64,000 nt of DNA from JANQTF01 sp041741415 (GTDB taxonomy: Bacteria; Bacteroidota; Bacteroidia; J057): the NCBI GenBank assembly GCA_041741415.1, contig JBGSKC010000043.1, positions 124,001-188,000 of the forward strand. Direction: 5' to 3'. Position numbers and translations under genes: made by a program. How positions within the stretch are numbered: position 1 is the first letter of the stretch; each line of letters opens with the position of its first letter. Positions 35,139-43,778 of this stretch are shown here, in pieces. The notes beneath the pieces were generated by a model. The model was given only the letters and a program-made list of their open reading frames with translations. It was not told the origin of the DNA and did not search any database.

Positions 35139-35876
35139 ATGAACAAGATCATCTCCGGCGGCGCAGCCGATCAGCCTGTTTCCCGCACATTCACCAACTG
35201 GGTCCTGGCGGGCTATGCCTTGATAGCCATGCTGGATTTGGTTGGTCTGAGCCTGGCTTCCGAAGGCATTGTGCTGCACCGTGTGGCCAAAAGTCTGCTC
35301 ATGCCAGGGCTAATGCTGCTGGTATGGAGCGCAGGGCCTGGCATTCCGCGGCGTGGCTGGCTGTTTGCAGCCTTGTTTGCTTCCTGGCTGGGCGACTTGC
35401 TGCTGATGCTGCCGGGAAACCAGTTTTTCCTGTTCGGCCTTGCTTCATTTTTTGTGGCCCATGTGTTCTACCTGCTTGTGTTTCAGGTGGGAATGTTGCT
35501 TCGGCCAGGCGGGCTGCTGCGTATCAGACCCTGGATGGCGCTCCCATTTCTGGGGTTTGCAGGTGCGCTGCTGGGGTTGCTGTGGGAAGGCATTCCCGCC
35601 GACATGCGCCTGTCAGTGTGCGCCTACGCCGGGGTCATCTCGCTCATGGCTTTGGCTGCGTGGGGCAAATCAAGAGCATTTTCCGCCCCCTGGGCTGGAT
35701 TGCTCATGGCGGGTGCACTCCTCTTTCTTCTCTCCGACAGCCTCATTGCACTAGGAAAATTTGGCCAGGAACAACTCCCCATTCCTGCCCAGCCCGTTTG
35801 GGTGATGTTCACCTACGCCCTGGCGCAGGGCTGCATCGTGTGGAGCTGGGTGCAGGGAGCGTCGAAAATTGAGTAA
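35139..35876 (+). CDS. YhhN/TMEM86 family membrane protein (lysoplasmalogenase-like)
   Basis: 245 residues from ATG 35139 (earlier in-frame starts add an unlikely N-terminus). About eight hydrophobic helices. Family signatures are KSLLMPGLMLLVW, FASWLGDLLLML, FFLFGLASFFVAHVFYLLVF and the C-terminal LLFLLSDSLIALGKF. The conserved Asp residues in LGDLLL and LSDSL are the putative catalytic residues of this intramembrane hydrolase family, known in animals as lysoplasmalogenase TMEM86. Bacterial substrates are not established. The gene stands alone between the EF-G paralogue (divergent) and the E1-beta gene. Confidence 0.85.
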   Translation: MNKIISGGAADQPVSRTFTNWVLAGYALIAMLDLVGLSLASEGIVLHRVAKSLLMPGLMLLVWSAGPGIPRRGWLFAALFASWLGDLLLMLPGNQFFLFGLASFFVAHVFYLLVFQVGMLLRPGGLLRIRPWMALPFLGFAGALLGLLWEGIPADMRLSVCAYAGVISLMALAAWGKSRAFSAPWAGLLMAGALLFLLSDSLIALGKFGQEQLPIPAQPVWVMFTYALAQGCIVWSWVQGASKIE

Positions 35877-35882
35877 AAAACG

Positions 35883-35910
35883 GCCTTCCGTCGGTGGAAA
35901 GAAGGCTTTC
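35883..35910 (+). terminator. Weak hairpin after the YhhN gene
   Basis: GCCTTC (35883-35888) pairs with GAAGGC (35901-35906), followed by TTTC and preceded by an A run. A short stem and tail, so only a modest terminator. Confidence 0.4.
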
Positions 35911-35994
35911 ACAGCGAAGGTTTGTAATTCACTTCCAAAGTGAAACAGGTTTTTCTATCTTCACGCCGCAAATAGAGAGATCATCCTCCACCGC

Positions 35995-36975
35995 ATGAGA
36001 GAACTACAATTCCGTGAGGCCATTCGCGAGGCCATGTCTGAGGAAATGCGCCGCGACGAGCGCATCTTTTTGATGGGCGAAGAAGTGGCCGAATACAGTG
36101 GTGCCTACAAGGTGAGCCAGGGCATGCTCGAAGAGTTTGGCCCCAAGCGGGTCATCGACACGCCCATTTCAGAGCTCGGCTTCGCCGGGATCGCCGTGGG
36201 TGCAGCCATGCTCGGCCTCAAGCCGATTGTCGAGTTCATGACCTTCAACTTCTCCCTCGTCGCCATCGACCAGGTCATCAACAACGCCGCCAAGATGTAC
36301 CAGATGTCGGGCGGGCAGTTTCCCATCGACATCGTGTTTCGCGGCCCCACCGGCTCCGCTGGCCAATTGGCTGCCACCCACTCCCAAAGCTTTGAAAACT
36401 GGTTTGCCAACACCCCGGGCCTCAAAGTAGTGGTGCCTTCCACCCCGGCTGATGGCAAGGGCCTGCTCAAAGCTGCCCTCCGCGACCCCAACCCCGTGCT
36501 GGTGATGGAATCGGAGGTGATGTATGGAGACAAAGGCATGGTGCCCGACGGCGAAGATTTTGTGATCCCGATTGGGGTAGCTGAGGTGAAAAGGGCCGGA
36601 ACAGATGTCACGATCGTTTCATTTGGCAAAATGGTCCACGTTTGCCTCGCCGCCGCTGAAGAACTGGCCAGAGAAGGCCTTGAAGCTGAGGTCATTGACC
36701 TGCGCTCCGTTCGCCCCATCGACTATGACACAGTTGTTCGGTCGGTTATGAAAACCAACCGCTGCGTGTTTGTGGAAGAATCCTGGCCACTCGCTGGCAT
36801 GGCTGGTGAATTAACCTACATGATCCAGAAGCGCGCCTTCGACTATCTTGACGCCCCTGTGCTGCGCGTCACTGGCCGCGACACCCCGCTGCCCTATTCT
36901 TCGACCCTGGTAGAGGCATTTCTACCCAACCCCAAGCGGATCATCGATGCAGTGAAAGCTGTTACCTACCGATAA
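35995..36975 (+). CDS. pdhB: Pyruvate dehydrogenase E1 component, beta subunit
   Basis: 326 residues, full length for the E1 beta chain. Signatures: REAIREAMSEEMRRDERIFL, MGEEVAEYSGAYKVSQGML, FGPKRVIDTPISELGFAGIA, FRGPTGSAGQLAATHSQSFE and the C-terminal transketolase domain DVTIVSFGKMVHVCLAAAE with FVEESWPLAGM. With E1 alpha it carries out thiamine-diphosphate-dependent decarboxylation of pyruvate and reductive acetylation of the E2 lipoyl group. The strong match to the pyruvate rather than branched-chain type comes from GEEVAEYxGAYKVSQGL and the EF(M/L)TFNF-AIDQ segment. E1 alpha and E2 are not in this window, so the complex is encoded by dispersed genes. A terminator follows directly. Confidence 0.94.
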   Translation: MRELQFREAIREAMSEEMRRDERIFLMGEEVAEYSGAYKVSQGMLEEFGPKRVIDTPISELGFAGIAVGAAMLGLKPIVEFMTFNFSLVAIDQVINNAAKMYQMSGGQFPIDIVFRGPTGSAGQLAATHSQSFENWFANTPGLKVVVPSTPADGKGLLKAALRDPNPVLVMESEVMYGDKGMVPDGEDFVIPIGVAEVKRAGTDVTIVSFGKMVHVCLAAAEELAREGLEAEVIDLRSVRPIDYDTVVRSVMKTNRCVFVEESWPLAGMAGELTYMIQKRAFDYLDAPVLRVTGRDTPLPYSSTLVEAFLPNPKRIIDAVKAVTYR

Positions 36976-36995
36976 ACGAATCGTTTTTTCGTACG

Positions 36996-37030
36996 AAATG
37001 CCCTTTCCATGCGGAGAGGGCATTTTTTTA
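36996..37030 (+). terminator. Rho-independent terminator of pdhB
   Basis: AAATGCCCT (36996-37004) pairs with AGGGCATTT (37017-37025), followed by seven T residues, 20 bases after the pdhB stop. Confidence 0.9.
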
Positions 37031-37154
37031 TAACTTACTTCGAAAATCAGACTTCCTAGTTTTTCTATTTTTTCCTCAATCTTTTGCCTTTCGATTCCGG
37101 TATTTAGGGGTGTCAAACATTCCATAATTCCCCTGACCATTTATTAACCTGCCC

Positions 37155-37769
37155 ATGTTCACATCGTTCGCCCCGGTTGTCGCCCACTTACCAGTTGCTT
37201 CCCAGCGCGAAACTTGCCCTGCAAACATGAGTGATGAAGCGCTGGTCGCTGCCATCCTCGAACAAAACCGCCCCGAGCTGTTTGCCTGGCTCTACCGGAG
37301 ATACGTTGGCAAAATACAGCGCAAGTGCAGCAGCTTTACCCACGACAGGGAAGTGGCCCAGGACATGGCTCAGGACATCATGGTGAAGGTTTTTCACCAG
37401 CTCTACAAATTCAGCGGAAAAAGCCGGTTTTCTACCTGGCTTTATGCCATCACCTACAACTTCTGCGTGGAGCACTACCGAAAGCAGGGAAAATTTCACT
37501 TCCTGGCCATTGACCAAACCTTCGACATCTGCGAAGACATGGAAGATCCCGAACCGCTTCAGGCACGCTCTTCTGTCCTGCACCACGCCCTGGAGAAAAT
37601 CGCGCCCGAAGACAAGGCCATTCTCCTGATGAAATACCAGCAGGATCTCTCCATCAAGGAATTGACCGAGCGGTTTCAAATTTCGGACTCAGCCGTCAAA
37701 ATGCGGCTCGCACGCGCACGCCAGCGCGTGAAGGATTTGATCCAGGAGTCGGAGAGGCACGCAGCTTAA
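37155..37769 (+). CDS. ECF-type RNA polymerase sigma factor
   Basis: 204 residues from ATG 37155; an internal ATG at 37227 (MSDEALVAAI) gives the usual ECF N-terminus and may be the real start. Sigma region 2 is FAWLYRRYVGKIQRKCSSF with DREVAQDMAQDIMVKVF and the -10-recognition segment FSTWLYAITYNFCVEHYRK. Region 4 is IAPEDKAILLMKYQQDLSIK with the helix-turn-helix ELTERFQISDSAVKMRLARA. No anti-sigma factor gene is adjacent; the neighbour on the other strand is DUF4290. Many Bacteroidota ECF factors of this type direct envelope or general stress genes. The target promoter is unknown. Confidence 0.92.
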   Translation: MFTSFAPVVAHLPVASQRETCPANMSDEALVAAILEQNRPELFAWLYRRYVGKIQRKCSSFTHDREVAQDMAQDIMVKVFHQLYKFSGKSRFSTWLYAITYNFCVEHYRKQGKFHFLAIDQTFDICEDMEDPEPLQARSSVLHHALEKIAPEDKAILLMKYQQDLSIKELTERFQISDSAVKMRLARARQRVKDLIQESERHAA

Positions 37770-37883
37770 GCCCGCACTCTCTTTTTTTTCCAGGCGAATT
37801 CTACTTTCGGGCGCCACGCTGTTAAAGCGGTAGAAGAACTCACTACAGGCAGTCAACACCAGATCGCGCAATCTTTCTGAGGC

Positions 37884-38528
37884 CTACCGGCGCTTTTTCT
37901 GGGCGCGAACTTTTGGCCTGTTTCTGGATTTTTTGGCTCTGCCACCGGGTTTTTGCGGTTGCTGGTGCGGATGGGTGGGGGCCACTTTGTTGATGCGAAC
38001 CTGAGATGCTTCGAGTTGAATTTTTCCGTTCGAAAGCTTGGCGATTTGCTCAGCTACGGCTTCTTCGGGGTTGTTGGCCTTGCTGATATCAGCAGTGCTA
38101 AGCAGGTAAATGGCGTTGGCCATCATGTTGATGTACTCATCGCGAATTGGTCCAGGCTCCATGCCTGCGGCGTGCTGGGCCATCAGGTCGAGATTGCTGC
38201 CAGTGGCACGGTAGCGGGGCTTGCGATTGGGATAAGGCATCCGGACACCAACCGGGTGGTGGGCTGGCTTGGTATCGGGAAATTCGAAAGGAGCATCTAC
38301 ATCCAGCTCCCCTTCGGCAATCAGGTAGAGGTAATCCCAGAGCTTTTGCTTGTAGTCGGGGTTTTCTTTGATCGATGGCTTCAGGCAAACCATGAATTTG
38401 ATAATCTCATGGGCCACAGCCGTTCTCACATCTTTATCCTCAAGGGTTTTGAGGTGCTCGACCATGGATTGAATGTTGCGGCCAAATTCCCGCAGACGCA
38501 AGGGTGCGTCAGAGATGTAATACTTCAT
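37884..38528 (-). CDS. DUF4290 domain protein
   Basis: 214 residues. Residues about 5-175 match DUF4290, a Bacteroidota-specific family of unknown function: LREFGRNIQSMVEHLKTLED, then AHEIIKFMVCLKP, KLWDYLYLIAEGELDVDAPF and YINMMANAIYLLSTA. The last 35 residues are a basic tail rich in Lys, Arg and Pro (GGRAKKSRNRPKVRAQKKRR) that suggests nucleic-acid or ribosome contact. No signal peptide. Monocistronic, converging on the sigma-factor gene. The domain call is firm; the function is open. Confidence 0.88.
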   Translation of the reverse strand: MKYYISDAPLRLREFGRNIQSMVEHLKTLEDKDVRTAVAHEIIKFMVCLKPSIKENPDYKQKLWDYLYLIAEGELDVDAPFEFPDTKPAHHPVGVRMPYPNRKPRYRATGSNLDLMAQHAAGMEPGPIRDEYINMMANAIYLLSTADISKANNPEEAVAEQIAKLSNGKIQLEASQVRINKVAPTHPHQQPQKPGGRAKKSRNRPKVRAQKKRR

Positions 38529-38698
38529 AGCGTGTGAATGACCTGAGCTGCATAAAAAGGGCGCTCAGGAGGCCTCAGCCTGGGATGAAGGCGAATGCCG
38601 AGGCAGTATTCCCCGACAAATCACCGAAAAAGCCCGGAATTCCACAAGTGTAATTTTTGCGGACCGGGTAACGGGGAGTAGCTGCAGAACCCATCTGG

Positions 38699-39895
38699 CT
38701 ACTGCTCAAAATCCGTGGTGAGCTGAAAACGAAGCACCCTGCTGTTACCTGCATCAGCTACGTAGAGAATCCGGTTGAGGTAGGCCACTCCTCTTGGCTC
38801 ATTGAACTGGGTGAGGCCTGTGCCGCGCCCGCCAAAAGAAGCCAGCACTGCTTTGCTGGAGCGCGACCCCGCCGGAGGATTTACGCCCTCCAACCCAAGG
38901 GCGTTGAACTGATATACCGAATCGCGGAGGGCATCCACCACGAAAAAATAATTCGTTCCGTCGCCCGAAATGGTCACATCCACCGGGGTGTCAAATTTTC
39001 CCGCTTCATACAAAAAGCCATCAGCCCGGCTGGTGTCTCCCACGGTAAAATTCCGCACCTCATAACTGGCTCCAAACTCGCTCTCAATCAAGGCAATGTA
39101 CTGGACTTTCAGCGCTGCGGCAGGAGAAATAGCAGCATACAGAAAATCGCCCCGACGGTCTACTGCTGGTGATTGTGGCGGCATCGCCAGGGTGCTAATG
39201 CCTTGCGGTTGTTTGAAATAGTCACGAAACAACCCCAGAGATGTGCTTACGGCCACCGGGGTTTGGTAGTTGTCGTCGGCATCAAAGAGCAGCACGGCAT
39301 CATCGGGGCCGCCAAATTGATTCGGCGAATTCGACACGCCATTCCTCGTCACGTAGTACCGATTGTCGGCCAGGGGGGCAATTCCGCGGAATCTCACCTG
39401 AGCATCCAGGCTTGTCGGGGTGCTCGACTTAAAGTAGTAAGGGTGAATGATCACCTTTTTTATGCTGGCCTGCCCGAGACCATAAGCGCCTGCTTTGTTG
39501 AGGTCGATCCGGTAAATGGCAGGCAGGGTAATGGCATTGCCGTTGATCACGGTATCCAGTGTGCCGGTGGCCAGGAGGTCGAGCCGACGATCCTGGGCGA
39601 TGCTGCTCAATCCCGGAACAGGAAACCGCCCCAGCTCATTTCCCGCCTGATCAAACGAAATGATTTCTTCTGTTCCCTCATCGGCCACATAAATCAGCTC
39701 ATCCCAGCCAGCAATCACATCTACAGGCCGGCTAAAGCCCTCCAGCACTGGCCTGATCGGCACATAGGCCACTGTTCTGTCGTCGTACTGGGGCACGTCG
39801 AGAAATTCAGTGGGGGTTTTGGTGCCAAAAAAACCCTCACAGCCTCCAGCAAGGAGTCCGCCGAGGATCAAAGCAACGCAAGTCGAAGGCTTCAT
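38699..39895 (-). CDS. NHL-repeat-like beta-propeller lipoprotein
   Basis: 398 residues with a lipoprotein signal (CVALILGGLLAGGCEGFFG, attachment Cys at about 19). The mature part is an NHL/SMP-30-type propeller: FSRPVDVIAGWDELIYVADE, GTEEIISFDQAGNELGRF, FDTPVDVTISGDGTNYFFVV and FNEPRGVAYLNRILYVADAG with NSRVLRFQL. NHL propellers bind proteins, RNA or glycans, or carry lactonase-like sites; catalytic residues cannot be assigned. Its ATG overlaps the stop of the upstream barrel gene by four bases (39892-39895), indicating translational coupling and likely a shared outer-membrane complex. Confidence 0.85.
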   Translation of the reverse strand: MKPSTCVALILGGLLAGGCEGFFGTKTPTEFLDVPQYDDRTVAYVPIRPVLEGFSRPVDVIAGWDELIYVADEGTEEIISFDQAGNELGRFPVPGLSSIAQDRRLDLLATGTLDTVINGNAITLPAIYRIDLNKAGAYGLGQASIKKVIIHPYYFKSSTPTSLDAQVRFRGIAPLADNRYYVTRNGVSNSPNQFGGPDDAVLLFDADDNYQTPVAVSTSLGLFRDYFKQPQGISTLAMPPQSPAVDRRGDFLYAAISPAAALKVQYIALIESEFGASYEVRNFTVGDTSRADGFLYEAGKFDTPVDVTISGDGTNYFFVVDALRDSVYQFNALGLEGVNPPAGSRSSKAVLASFGGRGTGLTQFNEPRGVAYLNRILYVADAGNSRVLRFQLTTDFEQ

Positions 39896-40896
39896 CTTGT
39901 TTCAGAGGAAAAGTCGAGTTGAATGCCCACCCGGTGGATGGTGCCCAGGTATTGAAGTTGGTCAAAGGCGTAGTCGAACCGGAAAGGAAAGGCTCCCAAC
40001 CGCATTCTCAGGCCGATGCCCGCAGTGGGAAAGGGTTGGTCTTTGACGTTAATTTTATACCCTGCCCGCACGAAGAGCAGATTCCGGTAGGCGTATTCGG
40101 CACCGAGGCGAATGTTTTCCGCGTTGTCGTTGGGGTGATTCAACTGGAGGTAGCCCGTTAGTTTCTGATGCCCGTCAAGGCTTTTCCAGGGCACTATCGA
40201 CAGGCCCAGTTGAAAGAGGGTAGGCGCGGGATAAGACTCGAGGTTGAGGGGCTTGTTGGAGAAAGTGGTGTCTGACTCCACGCTCCCCTGGAGGGTCGAG
40301 TTTCCGCCGAAGTTTTTGATGGCCACGGCGAAGGTCAGGTCGCGAAAATCGGTGGTATACAAAAAACCGAGGTCAACCACAGCTGTATTAGCCTGAAATT
40401 CAGCCAATTGTTCGCGCACATACCGCAGGGTTCCTCCCCATGCAAACTGGTCGGTGAGCCTTTGCGAATAGCTGAGGCCTACACCGAGGTAGTAGGCATA
40501 GAACATTTCGCCGGTGCCGCCGGGCTGAAAGGTGGTTCTCACCGGCATGGGGCCGGAGTTGAGGCCCGTGAGCGAAAGGCCAAACACGCCTGCCCTGGTG
40601 GGTTTCACAACGGAAAGAAGGGAGTAGTCAATGTCTGCGGCCCAGAAAGTATGCGAGGCGGCAACATTGAGGCCCTGGAGATCGGCGAGGGTGGCGGGAT
40701 TGAGAACAGTGCCAAAGGCATCGTTGGAGAGGCAGATATTGGCCCCTGCAAGACCAGCCGATCGGGGGCTCAGGTCGAGGTTGAGGAAAGTGAGGGCGGA
40801 AATGCCAGCTCGCTGGGCACCCAGTTCAGGGAAAATCTGCGCATCCAGCGTGGCTGGCAGCAGCAAGAGGGCAAACAGGCTGAGGAAGCGGTTCAT
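39892..40896 (-). CDS. PorV/PorQ family outer-membrane protein
   Basis: 334 residues from ATG 40896, which opens a signal peptide (MNRFLSLFALLLLPATLDAQ); the longer open frame runs into the tRNA gene and is rejected. Mature sequence: GISALTFLNLDLSPRSAGLA, GANICLSNDAFGTVLNPATL, IDYSLLSVVKPTRAGVFGLS, with C-terminal strand HRVGIQLDFS. This is the pattern of the PorV/PorQ branch of FadL-like barrels used by T9SS to hand cargo to the surface-attachment machinery. I cannot tell PorQ from an uncharacterised paralogue. It is first in a coupled pair with the NHL lipoprotein. Confidence 0.85.
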   Translation of the reverse strand: MNRFLSLFALLLLPATLDAQIFPELGAQRAGISALTFLNLDLSPRSAGLAGANICLSNDAFGTVLNPATLADLQGLNVAASHTFWAADIDYSLLSVVKPTRAGVFGLSLTGLNSGPMPVRTTFQPGGTGEMFYAYYLGVGLSYSQRLTDQFAWGGTLRYVREQLAEFQANTAVVDLGFLYTTDFRDLTFAVAIKNFGGNSTLQGSVESDTTFSNKPLNLESYPAPTLFQLGLSIVPWKSLDGHQKLTGYLQLNHPNDNAENIRLGAEYAYRNLLFVRAGYKINVKDQPFPTAGIGLRMRLGAFPFRFDYAFDQLQYLGTIHRVGIQLDFSSETR

Positions 40897-41035
40897 GCGG
40901 GCGTGGTGGAGTGGCCGCAAGATACAGTTTTTGATGAAGTGGGACAGGAGAAAATCGGCTTGTTTAGGGGAGGCCCGCAAAACTGGATTGCCAGAAAAAG
41001 AAAAATGCCAACTGGCGTCAGATGGCATTTCAAAG

Positions 41036-41119
41036 TGCGGATGAGAGGACTCGAACCTCCACAGTATTGCTACCACTAGAACCTGAATCTAGCGCGTCTA
41101 CCAATTTCGCCACATCCGC
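41036..41119 (-). tRNA. tRNA-Leu(CAG)
   Basis: 84-base gene read on the minus strand. The acceptor stem GCGGATG pairs with CATCCGC plus discriminator A. The anticodon stem CTAGA/TCTAG encloses loop TTCAGGT, giving anticodon CAG. A long variable arm (TGGTAGCAATACT region) is typical of leucine tRNAs. The T-loop GGTTCGAGTCC is intact. The 3' CCA is not encoded. Confidence 0.95.
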
Positions 41120-41209
41120 TCAAATGTGGAGTGCAAATATAAGGTTGGTTTTTTGATTCGGACAAGATTTTTTTTCATTTGATTCGCCCCTGCTCCTTAC
41201 CTTTTTCGC

Positions 41210-41770
41210 ATGAAATGCAACAGCACCTTCGCCAGCCTTCTCTTCCTCCTGCTCTCCGCCCTGCCTGCCCCGCTTCTTTCCCAAAAAGTGCTGTCCCTGG
41301 AAAATCCGGGCAGGTTCAAGCGAATTTTCTTCCAGCCGGGCGATGTGATTCGGTTTGGCACCGAAGACAGCCAGGGAAAGTTCAGCGGTGTGATCGAAGC
41401 GGTGAGCGACAGCGTGGTTGTGATCGTGAAGGTGGTGAAAATCGAAAATGAAGGCGATGCCACCAACAACGTTTTTCGCGACTACGTCCCGATCCGGGAA
41501 ATTACGGTGGTCTACAACACCCGTGGCAACTGGTGGTCCGCGTTTCGAAACATGTATGCTGGCGCTGCTCTGGTTGGCGGCGGGGCACTCATCGGCATCG
41601 GTGTCGTGAATTCGATCCTGGAAAATCAGCCACCCGACCCTGGCAGCCTCATCCTGGCAGGCTCCATTTCCGCCAGCGGATTGCTCATGCGCTCCATTGG
41701 CCGCAACAAATACCGCATCGGAAAAGCCTGGCAGCTCCGGGCCATGGACCCCATGGTGGTTTCGCCCTAG
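41210..41770 (+). CDS. Hypothetical secreted or membrane-associated protein
   Basis: 186 residues with an N-terminal signal peptide (FASLLFLLLSALPAPLLSQ). A small beta-rich segment follows (FFQPGDVIRFGTEDSQGKFS, GVIEAVSDSVVVIVKVVKIE, YVPIREITVVYNTRG), reminiscent of SH3-like sheets. Two hydrophobic stretches come next (AGAALVGGGALIGIGVVNSI and LILAGSISASGLLM) that could be a helical hairpin. The C-terminus is short and basic. I do not recognise a family. It precedes the DUF3857 gene by 51 bases in the same direction, so they may share a transcript. Confidence 0.65.
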   Translation: MKCNSTFASLLFLLLSALPAPLLSQKVLSLENPGRFKRIFFQPGDVIRFGTEDSQGKFSGVIEAVSDSVVVIVKVVKIENEGDATNNVFRDYVPIREITVVYNTRGNWWSAFRNMYAGAALVGGGALIGIGVVNSILENQPPDPGSLILAGSISASGLLMRSIGRNKYRIGKAWQLRAMDPMVVSP

Positions 41771-41821
41771 CATTTACTCTCTCCCCATATCTCATTACCT
41801 TTCCCCTCTATTTCCTGCGCC

Positions 41822-43699
41822 GTGAAAAAATTCCTCTTATCGCCCGCTTTGCTGTGTTGTCTGCTTCTGGCGTTTTCTCCCGCCTTGTTGCTGGGCCAGT
41901 CCGTCCTGAATCGCTGGGGCGATGTTTCCCGGCAAGACCTTGAAGCAACCTCCTATACGTTTGCACCCGACGCTGAAGCCGTTGTGATGGTCGATGCAGG
42001 TGAATGGGCCCCCTATGACTACGAAAATGGAAAGGCCCGGCTGGTCCATTTTACCCGGATCAAGGTGCTTTCCCAGGAAGGACTTCGCTATGCGGAACAA
42101 CGAATTGGCTTCCGCAAAGATGAAAAAGTGGCAGGCCTGCGCGCCCAGCTTCATTTTCTCGATGAAAAAGGCAAACCTAAAAAAATCATCTTGCCACTGG
42201 CCACCCTCCCTGACAGCACCCTTGGCCCCGACAGCCTGTGCAAGGTGATTCGTTTCCCCGATCTTAAGGTCGGCAACGTGCTGGAGTTTCGCTACTCTCT
42301 GGTCACTACCTCCGGCGATGTGCTCAGGCCCTGGTACTTCCAGCGCGAAATTCCCACCATGCACAGCGAAGTGAAGCTGTTGTATTTCGGCGAACTTGCC
42401 TTCAGGACCCAAACCGCCCCTACGGAGTTTGTTTCCTCTGCCCGCTACCAATGGGTGAGAAGGTACCTGCCAGCCGTTCCCGCCGATCCGCTTGTGCCCA
42501 ATATCCACGACCATCGCATTCACATTCATTTTCAGTTGCTTCCATATGAAAGGCTCTCCGAAGAGGAAGAATGGAAAGACATCAGCTACGCCCTGGAACT
42601 GGGCACCGTGATGGCCGTGGATGAAAAGGTGATCGATGCGCTGGGATCTTTGTCCTATTCACTCACCCGAAATGCCCTCACCGAGGAGGAAAAAGTAGCC
42701 GCCATCTATCAGCATGTGCAGCGCTACCTCGACTGGAACGGAACCTACAGCGAGGCTGTGAGCCAGGATCCCGGAGCGGTTTACCTGGCCAGAACCGGCA
42801 ACAGCGCCGATCTCAACATGCTGCTGTTTTTGCTCCTCGAAGGGGCTGGCCTCAAACCTACCAGGGTGTTTGTGAGCACTACTGCTCACGGCCAGCCCAT
42901 GGAAGCACCGTTCTGGGACCAATTCAACCACCTGATTGTGAAGGTGGTGGCGGATGGACAGGCCTTTTTGCTGGATGCCGCAGGCTCCCCGCTGGATTAC
43001 CACTGGCTGCCTCTCGCCGCTGCCAACGGCAAGGGCTGGGAAATCGGGGAAGAAACCCTTCGATGGATTCCGCTGCCTCCTTCCCCCGGCTCCTTCGCCA
43101 ATCACCAGCTCCGGCTCACCCTGGACCAGGAAGGCCGCCTGTCTGGCCAGGTGGATGAAACCTATTTTGGCTACCCCGCCATTCCGTGGCACCAAACCAT
43201 GGACGTGAGCGGCTTTCAGCTTTCCGCAGCCGACCCTTTCGACATAGCTTCCCAGGACCAAGGGCTGTCGCCATATTCGCTTAGCTTCCCGGCCAAAGAA
43301 ATCGTTCTGCCGGGGCCTGCCGGCGACCGCCTGAGCTTTCCACTCGATCCCTTCGACTGGCGCAATACGCTGCCCATCGTCTCAGAAGGCCGAACCCTCC
43401 CGGTACACCTCGGTTTTCCGCTCCAGGAAACGGTGCAGATGACGGTGAAACTCCCGCCAGGATGGGCACTCCCCGCCGACAATGCCAGAAAGGGAAGCAT
43501 CGGCAAGCTGGATCTGGAATTCTCGTGGACCGTGGCGCAGCAGGGCGACTCCCTCCTGATCACCTGGGTGTGGGACCGGGCCCGGCATGAGTTCGAATCT
43601 TTCGAAGCGGAAGACCTGCAAGCCCTGGCAGAGGCTATCCGGCAGGAGCTTTCCGGAAGTGTCACCCTCGTGCGAAGCGAAGGCAGGGCGGAGGAGTAG
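41822..43699 (+). CDS. DUF3857/transglutaminase-like protein with altered active site
   Basis: 625 residues, GTG start at 41822 giving a signal peptide (LLSPALLCCLLLAFSPALLLG). Residues about 60-235 match DUF3857 (ARLVHFTRIKVLSQEGLRYA, VIRFPDLKVGNVLEFRYSLV, YFQREIPTMHSEVKLLYFGE). About residues 285-400 are a transglutaminase-like core (AIYQHVQRYLDWNGTYSE, then TGNSADLNMLLFLLLEGAGL). Catalytic transglutaminases have Cys in that motif; here it is Ser (GNSADLN), so peptide cross-linking or proteolysis is unlikely. The His and Asp positions (FNHLIVKV, FLLDAA) are retained. The C-terminal 200 residues are beta-rich. Probably a periplasmic binding or scaffold protein. Confidence 0.85.
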   Translation: MKKFLLSPALLCCLLLAFSPALLLGQSVLNRWGDVSRQDLEATSYTFAPDAEAVVMVDAGEWAPYDYENGKARLVHFTRIKVLSQEGLRYAEQRIGFRKDEKVAGLRAQLHFLDEKGKPKKIILPLATLPDSTLGPDSLCKVIRFPDLKVGNVLEFRYSLVTTSGDVLRPWYFQREIPTMHSEVKLLYFGELAFRTQTAPTEFVSSARYQWVRRYLPAVPADPLVPNIHDHRIHIHFQLLPYERLSEEEEWKDISYALELGTVMAVDEKVIDALGSLSYSLTRNALTEEEKVAAIYQHVQRYLDWNGTYSEAVSQDPGAVYLARTGNSADLNMLLFLLLEGAGLKPTRVFVSTTAHGQPMEAPFWDQFNHLIVKVVADGQAFLLDAAGSPLDYHWLPLAAANGKGWEIGEETLRWIPLPPSPGSFANHQLRLTLDQEGRLSGQVDETYFGYPAIPWHQTMDVSGFQLSAADPFDIASQDQGLSPYSLSFPAKEIVLPGPAGDRLSFPLDPFDWRNTLPIVSEGRTLPVHLGFPLQETVQMTVKLPPGWALPADNARKGSIGKLDLEFSWTVAQQGDSLLITWVWDRARHEFESFEAEDLQALAEAIRQELSGSVTLVRSEGRAEE

Positions 43700-43778
43700 G
43701 CGGAGGAGAATGGAAGGAAGTTCTCTGATACACTTGTAGAAATACCCTCCTCCAACTCACAGCCGGGCCTTTCCCTTC

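Noticed and set aside
40897..41076. N-terminal extension of the PorV/PorQ-like frame
   Set aside because: It overlaps the tRNA-Leu gene, and ATG 40896 opens a proper signal peptide.
41036..41119. tRNA gene as a possible island attachment site
   Set aside because: No integrase, direct repeat of the tRNA end or composition change is seen beside it.
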